Assembly: GCA_033807775.1 (NCBI GenBank)
Contig: CM066321.1
Coordinates: 249,972,422-250,036,421, forward strand
Direction of reading: 5' to 3'
Source of the DNA: Saussurea involucrata
Lineage: Eukaryota; Streptophyta; Magnoliopsida; Asterales; Asteraceae
DNA: 64,000 nucleotides
Shown here: positions 22,783 to 35,876 of the stretch, piece after piece
Layout of the letters: each line of letters starts with the position of its first letter
Position numbering within the stretch: position 1 is the stretch's first letter
Program-made: the position numbers and the translations under genes
The notes under the pieces: generated by a model
The model's input: only the letters and a program-made list of their open reading frames with translations
The model's database searches: none
Told to the model about the DNA's origin: nothing

Positions 22783-23393
22783 AGGCATATTTTTTTTTTT
22801 TTGCAAAACAAATTCCCCTCTTAACAATTTAGAGGATGCCTCTTAATGCAACTATTAAGACGTAAACAAACAACCCCTTAGCCAAGATCCACATAGTTCA
22901 GATCATTCCAACCATCTTAACCAGTTGTCTGCATCTTCACAAGAATCAATAGGTGCATAACATCTAGATTGATCTGTCACAAGAGTGAGATAGGCAGATG
23001 AAGTAATGGTGAAAGGTTTTATGGTTGTAATTTGACATTGATAATTTAGTAACTTGACAATTTTGTCTCTTCAATTTTTGTTCCACCTATTTTGGCACTA
23101 CAAAGAAAATACAAATTTCTCACTCAATCCCAATCGCTCCTGGTCTAATGTTGCACCAAACATGGGACAACACAGCCAATTTTAGTTTTTTTGTGTCTTG
23201 TCCTCCGTACCAAACGCACCCTCACCTTGTACCGTAAATAGTTTTAACAAAATGTAATTGTAAGATAAATAGCAGAACTTCACCTACACATTCTAACTTA
23301 CCGAGTATTTAGCCACGTGCATATGGCACGCTTCGTGGGCTGATGCATCCAATCATCCTCATAACACAAGGTTGATCTACGATATCAGATCAT
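22783..23393. other. Intergenic stretch with nothing recognised
   Basis: AT-rich sequence without a credible ORF. ACCAAAC motifs near 23153 and 23209 resemble the ends of hAT-type foldback elements, but I could not define a complete one. Confidence 0.5.
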
Positions 23394-23609
23394 GGGTTGG
23401 GTTCCGGTTAGAAGTTGCGGTTAACGTGAGAAGCATGAGAAGTGGTTATAACCGTTGGATGAGAAATTTGACGCACATAAGTACGAGATGCACCAAGATG
23501 CACCGGAACTTCTAAGCCGCAATTTATGGGAGGACATTTGATTAAAAGTGATCTAACAGTTCAGATCCACTTCTCACGCTAACCTCAACTTTTCACACGA
23601 TCCTTTGCC
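23394..23609 (+). mobile_element. MITE copy a (Mutator-like family with 10-bp target duplication)
   Basis: A 216-bp element starting GGGTTGGGTTCCGG and ending ATCCTTTGCC. Its arms are long imperfect inverted repeats built from GAGAAG/CTTCTC words. It is flanked by a perfect 10-bp direct repeat ATCAGATCAT (23384-23393 and 23610-23619). Target duplications of 9-10 bp with long terminal inverted repeats point to Mutator-like transposition. Confidence 0.85.
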
Positions 23610-23903
23610 ATCAGATCATTTCATAGCATAGGAACAATTGGCTATGTTGTGCTGATTCATTGCAGCAGATTATATGATGCATTCAGCTCCGGAATCATCC
23701 TCTTAAAGATGGTATATACAGAGAAGATTATTCTGTGCAAATTCCAACGGTCTGGATCTTTTGCGGACAGTTTTGTTGGATCGATCTTCAGGCACCATCT
23801 TCCATTCCATTAGATTCCAACTTCTCCATCTCTGCCACTTAAGTAAGACAGATTAGACTATTAGAATTAGTAATTTCAGCAGATCAAATAAACATGCAAC
23901 AAG

Positions 23904-24528
23904 GCATTCGTAAGACGTTAGGTTGGCTCCTCAGAGAGTCAGAGGTCACTAGTTCAAGTTCCATCAGTGCCACTGTGACTAGGGGTGTAAACGAGTCTAG
24001 CTTTTAACGAGTTACTCAAGCTCGAGCTTAATAATTATCAAGATTGAGTCGATCTTGAACACAAAATAAAGTTCGCTTAACTTAACGAGTCGAGCTCTAT
24101 AACACCAATGTTCGAGTCGACTCGACTCGTTCGAAAGCTCGATTAAGCTTTACGAGTCAAACCGAGCCGAGTCGAGCCATTCGAGCATACACTTTTTCAA
24201 GCTAGACATGTTTATATGTTTACAAATTATATAATCAAAATATATAAATCATCAGGCTTAAGTACATAAACGAGTTAATCGATCTCGAATTCAAGCTCAT
24301 AAACGAGCATCGAGCTCGAACTTAAACATTGAAAAAATATTCGACCTCGACCTTGAGCCCAACTTTGTAAAATTAATCGAGCTCGAGGTTGGTATTACTT
24401 TTTGAGCCTAACTCAAATAACCTGCTACTCGACTCGACTCGTCTCGTTTACACCCCTAACTGACCCCATGGGAATTAGTCGAGGTGTGTGCAAACTGGGC
24501 CGGATACCCACGAATACCAAAAAAAAAG
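23904..24528 (+). mobile_element. tRNA-derived SINE split by a foldback element
   Basis: The outer parts (about 23904-23980 and 24458-24528) form a short SINE. A B-box-like AGTTCAAGTTCC lies at about 23950, the body has a GTCGAGGTGTGTGCAA segment like plant Au-type SINEs (from memory), and a poly-A tail ends it (24519-24527). A 477-bp foldback element interrupts it. Confidence 0.65.
23981..24457. mobile_element. hAT-like foldback element inside the SINE
   Basis: The ends are perfect inverted repeats, AGGGGTGTAAACGAG and its complement. The interior is filled with CGAGTCGAGCT-type words that fold back on each other. It has no coding capacity. A clear 8-bp target duplication could not be read. 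Confidence 0.75.
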
Positions 24529-24562
24529 AACTTATTACTTTCAACTAACAATTCCCATCTCA

Positions 24563-24806
24563 GGCGAAGGATCGTGTGAGAAGTTGAGGTTAACGTGAGA
24601 AGCTTGAGAAGTGGATCTGAACCGTTGATCACTTATATCAAATGTCCTCCCATGAATTGTGTTAGAAGGGAATTAATCAGATGCATCTCCGTGCATCTTA
24701 TCTTGGGGCATCTCATCCTAATGTGCGTCCATTTCTCATCCAATGGTTGATAACCACTTCTCACGTTTCTCACATTAACCTCAACTTCTCACCGGAACCC
24801 AACCCT
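24563..24806 (-). mobile_element. MITE copy b (same Mutator-like family)
   Basis: 244 bp, inverse orientation: starts GGCGAAGGATCGTG and ends GGAACCCAACCCT. It shares the GAGAAG-rich arms and central core with copy a. No matching target duplication is seen. Confidence 0.85.
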
Positions 24807-25520
24807 AATGCATATTTTCTATCATTCACCACCACATAAGCATAATTACCTTAGAACCTCCTCACAAGAGAAAAGCTTCAAACCAGTAATGGTGACAAGC
24901 ATCAGTGTTGTATAAAATCCACGAACTTACACCAAAACTTTATACAAAACCTGGATAGTAAAAGAAACATGAAATCAGAAAATAAATTATTATTTTTTTA
25001 ATTACAGAAAGATGCATTACCAAAGCTCCTATGCTTAAAAGAATGTTTTGCATCTGAAGTACCTGATACAGATCACGCCACACACATTCGCAAGAACTCT
25101 GGTACCTATGTTAAAACTGAGATAATAAACATCAAAAAACTCTTAATAAAAAAAATACATATATATAGAAACAGAATAACATAGAAAGAAAGAAACTTGG
25201 TCCTGAATGTATGAAATTCCTTGTTGAAACAGCCAGCAAATACAAATTATCTATTTTTATGGAGAAAGAATTGTAAAAACACTATACAACATTATCCAGA
25301 GTTGAATAAAACTTGCAATGAACTTTAAGCACCATTCAACATGTTTGTGCTGTGTAATCACCTTAAGAAATTACATGTTGCGATCTTGAGTTGCAGAAGC
25401 ATCCAAGCAATTAGTGTCTTAATGATTAAGCCAGTCTGTAAATCCTCTCTCCTCATAATGTCTAATTGGAAACCAAAACAAACTGCTTAGTGATTAAGTA
25501 AATTTCCCCATACCAATCAA
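24807..25520 (-). other. Downstream flank of the kinase gene, including its 3' UTR
   Basis: No credible coding frame. The part nearest the stop codon (about 25200-25520) is probably 3' UTR. I could not place a poly-A signal with confidence. Confidence 0.4.
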
Positions 25521-28500
25521 TCACTTGGTCGACGAAATACGGTGTAGGGACCGCATCCAACTGCTTGAACCACCACCACCACCAGATTTTCTACCAATAC
25601 CATGATCAACTTTTGTAATATCAATTGGCTCATCAGGTTTGAAAAGAGGTGGCTTAAAGTTACTGGCCATAGAGAAAGAAGTAGACGCCACCTTTGGTAC
25701 AGTACATATCATCTGTAAAAATCAAAAAGTATTTAATAATGATAACATAATAACAAAGTTCCATAATGCTAAATGTTAACTTTATCTACATACATGTTTC
25801 CCAGGTGAAATATTATTATCATTAAGTTCATATGGTAATCTTGATTTATTAGCTGGATTGCTTGATCTTCTGCGCTCTGTTGCTCCAGCTTGGTAGGAGT
25901 CATCATTACCCCCTAAAAAATATTTGTGTAAAAATTAATCAAGATAAGATATTGTATAAACTAATAAACCCTATTTTCCTGCCAAGACCACATCCAACAA
26001 ACCATAATATGATACCTACATACATAAATAATATATATATATATACATAGGGTCAGGGGAAAACCTCAAAAAAATGGAAAACTAAGGAGCACCCTGGTAG
26101 CCCTTCATCTAGATGATATGAACTTGTGAATACAAGTAATTTGTAACATGCACACATGCATAAAAACCAAAAAACAACTTAATTTACTTGTATGCACAAG
26201 TGCATACGGTTCAGATGAAGGGCTATCAGGATGTTCCTCAGTTTTGCATTTTTTAGGTGTTCCCTGAACCTCCCTCTCTCTCTATATATATAGTCTATAT
26301 ATATATATATATATATATAGGGTTGGGTTCTGGTGAGAGCCAAATTTGGTGAGAAACGTGAGAAGTGGTTATCAACCTTAGGATGAGAAATGGATGAACA
26401 TTAGGATGAGATGCACCGAGATAAGATGCATTGATGCACCAGAACAATTCTCTTTTAAGCCGCAATTCATGGGAGGGTATTTGATTAAAAGTGTTTCTCA
26501 CACTTCTCACCAAAAATGACACTTCTCACATGATCTCACGTCTATTGAGATATATAGGTTTTTGGGTTCCAGTGAGAAGTTGAAGGTTAACGTGAGAAGT
26601 GGTTATCAACCGTTGGATGAGAAATGGATGCACATTAGGATGAGATGCACCGAGACAAGTTACACCGAGATGCACGGGATCAATTCCCTTCTAAGCCACA
26701 ACTCATGGAGGGTATTCGATTAAAAGTGATCGACGGTTTAGATCCACTTTTCACGCTTCTCACGTTAACCCCAACTTCTCACACGATCCTTCGCACATAT
26801 ATATATAGACACACACAATCAGAAGATGCAACACATATGGAAAGTTTTTTTGTCCTAAATCCTTGTTAAATAGAATAAACCAATTAGAATCAGACAAGTG
26901 GCACATTCATCACCATCACATCAATCTTGACCAAATAAATTCACTATTAAAATTAAATGCCCCGTACACATGAGGATTTGATTCTGAACCAAATGAAAAC
27001 AAACAGTAACTCGTAAAAATAATCGCTTGAACTATATATTACTGAAGTACTGAACATGTGCAAATATTTAATTTTCAATTTTGCACTTCTGAACTAACAT
27101 CGCAAATTAACCATGATGTTTGCTCCAAAATGACAGATACATTACAGCAAGTTGCTAAAAATGTGTGTTATGATACTTAAAATATAGACAAAAATGATTA
27201 GTTAACAAATAAAAAACAAAATTGAAATTGAAATTAGCAACCATAAAGCATACTCGATGGCACCCCTGTCATCCCCTTTCTGCACCTCCTTGCACCATTA
27301 CCATATCTCCTCTTTCACCTCTTATTTTTTCATTTTATCTAGAATAAATTACATATTTAGTCCCTGTGGTTTGTTGAAAAATTCGTCCTTATGGTTTTGA
27401 AATTGCCATTTTCATCCTTATGGTTTATAATTTATCACCTTTTTTCATCCTTATGATTTAAGTTTTATTGGTATTTTTATCCTTATGGTTTACAATTCAT
27501 TTCTATTTTAGTCCTTCATACTTAAAAGTAGTGTTTTGGCCTCAGGGACGAAAATAGAAATGAATTGCAAACCATAGGGATAAAACCGATATTTCAAAAC
27601 CACAGGGACTAAATCCGCAAATTTTAGCAAACCACAGGGACGTAATTTACTCATTTTATCTATTTGAATGTGAATATCAATAAAAATACCCTAGGATAAC
27701 TCATGCAAATCAAGAAGCTCTTTTCAGCTTTCCTACCCTAAAGACTATGCAATAATGCAAATAAACATTGGTAGAAGGTCCAAGTTAAATAAACTAACTT
27801 TATGACTTATTTTTCTGTGTCCAATAACAGTGTGCTTAAAAGAAAGAAGCATGTATTTGGCAATCATGATTGAAGAGTTATGAAGTCTCAACACTGTGGA
27901 AAATTTTAACTTCCAATTTTGACCTCATTTTTTGGCTCAATTAAAAGCATACTCATGTCGAACACGATAAATAATTTGATTTGGTTGCTGCAACTAATGA
28001 GTTGGAGACATAAAGCCCATGTTGGTACAAAAAAAAGTGCAACTCGGTTTTAACATAATAAGCAAGGATATTTTATTTGCTAATATTCTAAAGAATAAAT
28101 TCAACAGATACTTATTATCATTAGTTTGTCACCAAAATATGTCATGATTCACCATGTTTGTGTGAGGCTTAATGAGACTCATAAAAATATACAAAAATGC
28201 ATATTGGTCTATATACCAACCATTCCATCTCAATAACAAATGTAGAAAGTAAATTATTCGTAGGAAAAAAAAATGATTGTTTTCAATGGAAATGATAAAT
28301 ATTTTTTCTTTACTCGTACTTGATAGTATTAATATAACATTTTTGTTTAGTTTAATTGATACGTGTTGACCATAGTCCATAAATTCAAATTATGATGATT
28401 TTACCTAGGTGCTACATATTATGTTGTTACAACGGTCAAAATACAAAATATCGGTCATGACCGATATTTGAAATAATAACGGATATATTAGTGGTATATT

Positions 28501-31500
28501 AGTCCAAAAATATCGGTTCATATAATATTTCTTAGAATTATATATATATATATAGGCGAAGAATCGTGTGAGAAGTTGAGTTAACGGTGAGAAGCATGAG
28601 AAGTGGATTTGAACCCTTGGATCTCTTTTAATCTCATGTCCTCCCATCATCCCATGAATTGCGACTTAGAAGGGAATTGATCTCGGTGCATCTTATCTCG
28701 GTGCATCTCATTCTAATGAGCATCCATTTCTCATCCAATGGTTGATAACCACTTCTCACGTTTCTCACGTTAACCTCCACTTCTCACCGGAACCCAACCC
28801 TATGTATGCATCCATAATCATATCATATGTTAAAAATATAGTTTAAACATCAAAACATCGACTTAAACAAGTTTCACATAACAAAACAGGAAAAGTGTTC
28901 ATAAACGAGCTAATCTCAAGCAATAGGTTCGGTGGCTGTGAAGAAGGCGTCGACCGATAGGTATAACCGTAGAAGAGAACGATGGAAACTTAACATAGAC
29001 TAGTTGACCATCATTAAAAAAAACAAGTAAATATATATAAAAGCCCAATAATCATTAAAAAAAGCCCAAAAAACCTATCTCCGACATATCGGTATATCAG
29101 ACGCTATTTTGTCAAAAAAGCACTGCAATATCGGCAAATATCGCTCCGATATTTTACCACCGATATTTCCTCCACGATATATCACCGATATTAACAGCAT
29201 AGGATATATAACTGTAGGATGAGCTAACTTATAGACAGATAAACATACAAACTACCTGTTCCCATCTTCCTTGTGTGTACCAAAAAGCATAACATAATTT
29301 TTTTATGCAGAACTTTCTAGAAAAAATTAAGCATCTTAATAAAAATTCCCTAATAAGATAAAAGTACCTTGACGCTTATTTGAATGTACCGCCGTTTCTC
29401 TATTGATGATTCCAGGAACTGGTCGACTCTGGTATCATTCCCAAACCATTAGTGAGTGCAAAGAAGACGTCTCGATAGAAAGAATAAGTAAATGCACCCC
29501 AAAAAACACTCATCCATGCATGTAAGGGTTGGGTTCCAGTGAGAAGTTGAGGTTAACGTGAGAAGCATAAGAAGTGGTTATCAACCGTTGGTTGAGAAAT
29601 GGATCAAATCCCTTCTAAGCCGCAATTCATGGAAGTGCATTTGATTAAAAGTGATCAACGGTTCACATCCACTTCTCACACTTCTCACATTAACCTCAAC
29701 TTCTCACACGATCCTTCGCCTGCATGGTAATTAGTATAAAGAATCGTAAACAATCAAAGTTAATGAAATACTAACAGATGAATGATGTTGTGGCTTGGTC
29801 GTTTCTGATTGTTGGTGCTTTAAGATTGTCCAATCAAACACATAATCAAAATCATATCCTGAAATAGGTAGTAAAACGTTACATTAATCACAGTATCACT
29901 AAAGACAAACAAGCTAGCTGTAGAAGGACGGGTTGGGTTCCGGTGAGAAGTTGAGGTTAACGTAACGTAACAAGTGTGAAAAGTGGTTATCAACCGCTGG
30001 ATGAGAAATCATTTTGATGAAATGCACCGAGATGAGATGCACCGAGATCAATTCCCTTCTAAGGCGCAATTCATGGGAGGGCATTTGATTAAAAGTTATC
30101 AACGGTTCAGATCCACTTCTCATGCTTCTCACGTTAACCTCAACTTCTCACCGGAACCTAACCGTCGCAACCCAACCCTCTTCTACACACATAATTTAAG
30201 ACTCGAGTATTTGGTGAACAATCTATATATATACCTTCCCGCATAAACAAGTCACGGAAAAGGCGCTTCAAAAATCCATAATCAGGCCGTTGCTCAAATG
30301 TCAAAGAACGGCAATATTGGAAGTACGAAGCAAACTCCACATGATGAAACTTGCATAAAACCTGTCAACACAGTTTGAAACATAATTTCATTTAAACGTT
30401 ATGATATAAAACTCCACTAAAATAACTTAAATACGACTGTTATTGTAACAGTAGCTACCCATCCCTATAAGAAGAGCCGGTAAAGATGGCCAAAAATCGG
30501 TCCCGGGCCGGGCCCAACTCAGTCCCAGGCCTAAATAGTGATTTCGTAACGGTTCACGGTCCCGACCCAAATACGAAGGCCCAGTTAAGCTTAATAAGGC
30601 CCGGTTATGAGAACCAGTCCCACTTTTGTTTTTTAAATTGATTTTTAACTTGTAAAAAAAAATTGAAGAATCTGGTCAATCAAATAGACTAACAAATACG
30701 TTTTTATTATAATTTGGTCAATCAAATACACTAACAAATACGTTTTATTATAATTGGGTCAATCAGATACACTAACAACTATGTTTTTATTATAATTGGG
30801 TCAATCAAATACACTTAAAAATTACTTTTTGTTATAATTGGGTCGATCAAATACAGTAAGAAATACGTTTTTATTTAAAATATACTTATAAATACATTTA
30901 AAAATAAATTTTAAATAAAAAATCGGGCCGGTCCCGGGCCTGGCCCATTCGGCCATCTCTAACTGAAGAGGTCCCTAGCATATTGTTTCCATGGACAGAC
31001 CCAGTCAAGGGCACACGGTGGCACGTGCCACCGTGTTAATTCTCCGACGAAGGGTAAAAAAATTTGGTTTCGTGAAAGCTGCAACCGTATCGTTTTAGGA
31101 GGTGCTACCATATTCTTTTGGAAAGTGCAATCGTACCTCATATTCGACCAAAAATACCGGAAAAACTCTTGAATTCGACCAAAAATACCAAAAAAACTCT
31201 TGAAATCGACCAAAAATACCAAAAAAATCTCCCGAAATCAACCAAAAATACCGAAAAAGTCTCTCGAATCGATAAAAAAAAACTTAAAAACCCCTAAAGT
31301 CAAGCCAAAAACTTTAAAAATCCCTCGAAACGCCGAAATTTGGCTAAAAGCACATCGGCCGATATGGTGCCACCGTATGAAAAAAGTTTCTTGGTCCGTC
31401 CACAAGAAGATATACTATTGATGATTAAACTGATATTTCTAAGACTCGACACCAGACATACACAGGCACATGCACATGTGCATAACTCAAGAAAAGAAGG

Positions 31501-34500
31501 GCTGTAAAATTCCGCTCTCAGGCAACCATGATTGCTGATTAACTTTGCTAATAGCAAACATGAAAAGAACATACCTCAATGGGAGTTGATACCTTCTTTT
31601 CACGTATTTTGTCATATTTTTGCTTCTTCGTTGCACCTTTGAGGCCCTGCCATGGAAGACTGCAGACAAAACCTAACAAGTTAATTCCTTTTTTCAGAAG
31701 AAACAACATTGGTAGACTGAACCAATATCACATTCAAAAGTGGCTGTTTGGCAATTGCTGAATGGTTTGGTGCAGGATGATTAAGTGGTCAGAATCATTA
31801 AGAGACTCTTATGATGTAGTGCAAAATAAAATATGGTTGTTTGGTAATTGTTCAGAATGAGATTAGGGCGTTGAATGGTTAAGCGAGACCCAATCCCGTG
31901 TTTGGTTTGCAGGATTGTCCAGATTTTAAATCCTAGGATTTCTTTGAAATCCCTCATACATAGGATTTTGAAATCCCAAGGGGGTGGCTAGGAATTCTGT
32001 TATACCCTGGGTCAAGAGGTCAATATGTCGGTCAACAAGTCAATATTAGGTTTAGTATAAATAGGGGAGGAGATTAGAGGGGAGGACATTCTATTCTGTT
32101 TTGTGAGTTCTTTAGAGCGGGAAACCGTTTTTGGGAGAGACCAGGCCTCTCGAAAGCCTGTGTAGATTGTAATCTTTCGATTCATTCAATAATTCATCTG
32201 ATTTTGGCGTCGGTGTACACCAAATTCAACGGATTTCGTAGGATCTTAATATACTATAATACTAATTTTTAAAAATATGTTAAAAACATTTTTTTTCTAA
32301 TAATCAGTTAAATAAAAGGTAATTTAATTATTTTTTATAATTTTTAAAGATTTTTTTATACATAATGGAATTAAATCCATTCCAAATCCTACAAACCAAA
32401 CACACAAAAGAACTCCAAATCCTCCCCAATCCAAATCCCTACATGAAATCCAATCCGTTCCATTCCATTCCTACAAACCAAACAGACCCTAAAAGTTTAG
32501 TTGCACCAAACCATAAAACCAATCATATATTCTAGAGCCACCAAAAATCAAATGCACTTGCACCAACCCAGGAAAAAAAATTCTAGAACATACCTCCCTC
32601 TCAAAAAGTACAAGAAAACATAACCAAGAGACTCCAAATCATCACGCCGGCTTTGTTCTGGATTTAAAATCGTTATATTAGAGATGCAAGTATGAAATGT
32701 CAAAATGCAAAGAAAACATAATGCATACCAATTCCCATGTGAGTATTACAGCTGGCATAGCGTGCAGTCCCTGTCAAGTTTTTGTTCGCTCTGTATATAG
32801 ATAATAAAAATAAATGGTCAGCATAACACCAAATGGAGGGGAAGAAAAAGAAGGGTCGGATGGGAAATACCACCAAACAACATATATGACATGATTTTAT
32901 CTCTTGAACGTTTGTTGGCCAACAAGCTTACGGCTCACTTAATACATGACAAGAGATTGAGGAATATAAAATCATAATTAGGGTGCGTTTGGTACACCAG
33001 ACATAACATAACATAACAGAACAAGGATCACTATTCCATGTTTGGCGGGACTTTTATGCGGAAATGAGTGAACACAGTGGAACACACCTGTTCCACCCCC
33101 ACCCCATGGAACAAGGTGGAACAGACTTATGTTTTACCAATATAACCTCAAAATAAAACATAATTCTCTTCTAAAACATCAAATACTCTTCCTTTTTATA
33201 TTTTATTCATTCTTTAAAATTTTATTTATTGTATTTTATGTTCTTTAAACTTTCTACTTATTGTCCTCAAAATATTGTTTTTATACGGTTTCTATGTTTT
33301 GATTAATTTATGTAAATTAGTAAATATTAATAGTATAAAATATATAGAAAAGGTAAGAAAAAAAAATTGAACACTACATAAACTTTTATATTTTGGTGTC
33401 ACTTTAATCGTCTTAAAGAAAACTGTCGAATAATATATTTTGCTATAAAAATATTTATTTCATTATAATTTAATAAATTACATGATTAATGAAAATATAT
33501 AAACAACTTATTAGGGGTAAATTGGTCATGTTATTTGTTTTGTTTTGTCTAGTTTTGTCTAGTTCTGTCTTACCAAACGTTGAACGGTTGTTCTGTCATG
33601 TTCTGTCCTGTCACGTTCTATCTTGTCTGCATACCAAACGCATCCAAGAAGCTTTTATGACAATATATGCATAAATTATGCCGATCCTCAAGATTCAGCA
33701 ATCAATGTTGATTTGCGTTACAAAGCAAAGATTTCAATGAACTTCTACGAAATGCTTTCAAGAGATTCAACCTTGCAGATATCATTAAAATAAAAGGAAA
33801 CAACCAAAGTAAAAAAATTGATGAAGTTCTAGGATCAAAAGAGCATATCATCACTCTGAAAAGCAGGGCATGATAAATAGGGAGGATAACAATACTAAAT
33901 TTGGAAACTAAACCATACTTGTAAGGAATATGGCAACTTGTAGTGGGATCACGATATCTTTTAGCAAGTCCGAAATCAATAACATATACCTGATAAAAAT
34001 AATAATTGGCGATATTAGTAGATAGTCCATATGAATCGTAATTGAACTTTCAAATAATCATACTTGTAGTTTCTTTGAAAACCAACCATTGTACTAGCTA
34101 AAAGGTAAAGAAGACTACAATATACAAAGAGTGGGCACTTATAACCATCATATTTCTAGTTTTGGGTTTGGTTTACGGTTTAGGGTTTAGGCAACTTTAG
34201 CATAATTTTGAGTTCTTTTTTTTGCAAGTAGAACAGCTAGTTTGCAATGAAACTACAAGTACAATGGTTAGAGAGCTCATTCACTCTAATATGAAATAAT
34301 AATAAAAAATCTCTTAGATTTAGAAAATCCAAAGAAGCACCACTTACATAAAGTTGTATTAGGATATATATATATATAATGGTGAGAATTACCTGATTTG
34401 CTTTCCTGCCTAGACCCATTAGAAAATTATCTGGTTTCAAATCTCTATGCAAAAATCCTTTGGCATGCATTAGTTCTATTCTTGTGAGCTGTGGAAAGAA

Positions 34501-35831
34501 AAGAACACTGTAAATTAGTACTACTTTGAGAATTAAATAACTATCCGTGTGGTGTTCAAAAAAATAATATGTGGTTTAGTTAATGATTACAGCAACAGAT
34601 GGGATGCAAATCTATGATGCATTACAAGATAAATTATATCACCACCATGTCATCACAGGCCCAAGCCCAATATTATGCTACATATTCTAGAAGGGGTAAT
34701 TGGGTAATTCTAAATAAATTGATGGTATAAATAGGGGTGTGGTGGGAGAGTAGAGGTATGATATCCAGAAAAATTGTTGAGTTTGTCCTTGGGAGAGTCT
34801 AGCCTTTCGAATCCCTTTCTTGTTTTTTTTAACTATATAATATTTATATACGGCAAATGCAACAAATAACTCACACATCCTCCTCACCTTTGATGAGGTT
34901 TGAACCCCTAACCTCCTAGAAGGCCAAATGCTTTGACACCGCTAGGCCAAAGGCCCTTTGGTTTTCTTGTTATCAGACTACTATTTCTTCCCCCATTGCT
35001 TTTATTCTATTTGTTCAGTAAATCTGGTTCATAACACACCAGTGATCTTACAGCCGACCTCGATATTCTTGATGTGAAATCTCATTAAGAATTTTAATAA
35101 GTGTATGCAACACAAAACAATTACAACACCATGCCACCTAAAAACACCAAACCAATAAACCATTTTCTAACCAAATTTATAGATATATCGGATATCGGAC
35201 CTGGAGGAAATATCGGTCAATAATATCGGTGATATTTTCCGACATTGCAGCGATTTTTTGACAAAAATATGGGTCTGATATACCGATATTTTGGAGATGG
35301 GCTTTTTGGGGCTTTTTTTAATTATTATTGGGCTTTTATATATTTACTTGGCCTCCTTTTTAATCATAGTCAACTAGTCTAAGTTAGGTTTCCATTTTTC
35401 CATCGTTCTCTTCTACGGTTCTACCTATCCGTCGACGCCTTTTTCACAGCTACCGAACCTATTGCTTGCGATTAGCTCGTTTATGAACATTTTTCTTATT
35501 TTGTTTTGTGGAACTTGTTTAAGTTGATGTTTTGATGTTGAAACTATATTTTTAATTAATGCATAGTTATGTTTATGGATGCAGGGTTGGGTTCCAATGA
35601 AAAGTTGACGTTAACGTGAGAAGTGGTTATCAACCGTTGGATGAGAAATGGACACACATTAGCATGAGATGCACCGAGATAAGATGAACCGAGATGCACC
35701 GGATCAATTCCCTTCTAAGGTGCAATTCATGTGAGGACCTTTGATTAAAAGTGATAAACGGTTGATATCCACTTCTCACGATTCTCATGTTAACCTCAAC
35801 TTCTCACACGATCTTCCGCCTATGGATGCAT

Positions 35832-35876
<45 letters not shown>

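Noticed and set aside
25521..25712. Stand-alone 63-aa gene
   Set aside because: It is the last exon of the kinase, preceded by a clear acceptor, and its Met is an internal codon.
34237..34470. Separate small kinase ORF
   Set aside because: It is exon 5 of the kinase read past its donor into intron 4.
34823..34961. A functional tRNA gene
   Set aside because: A and B boxes are present, but there is no cloverleaf; the poly-A tail and target duplication identify a SINE.
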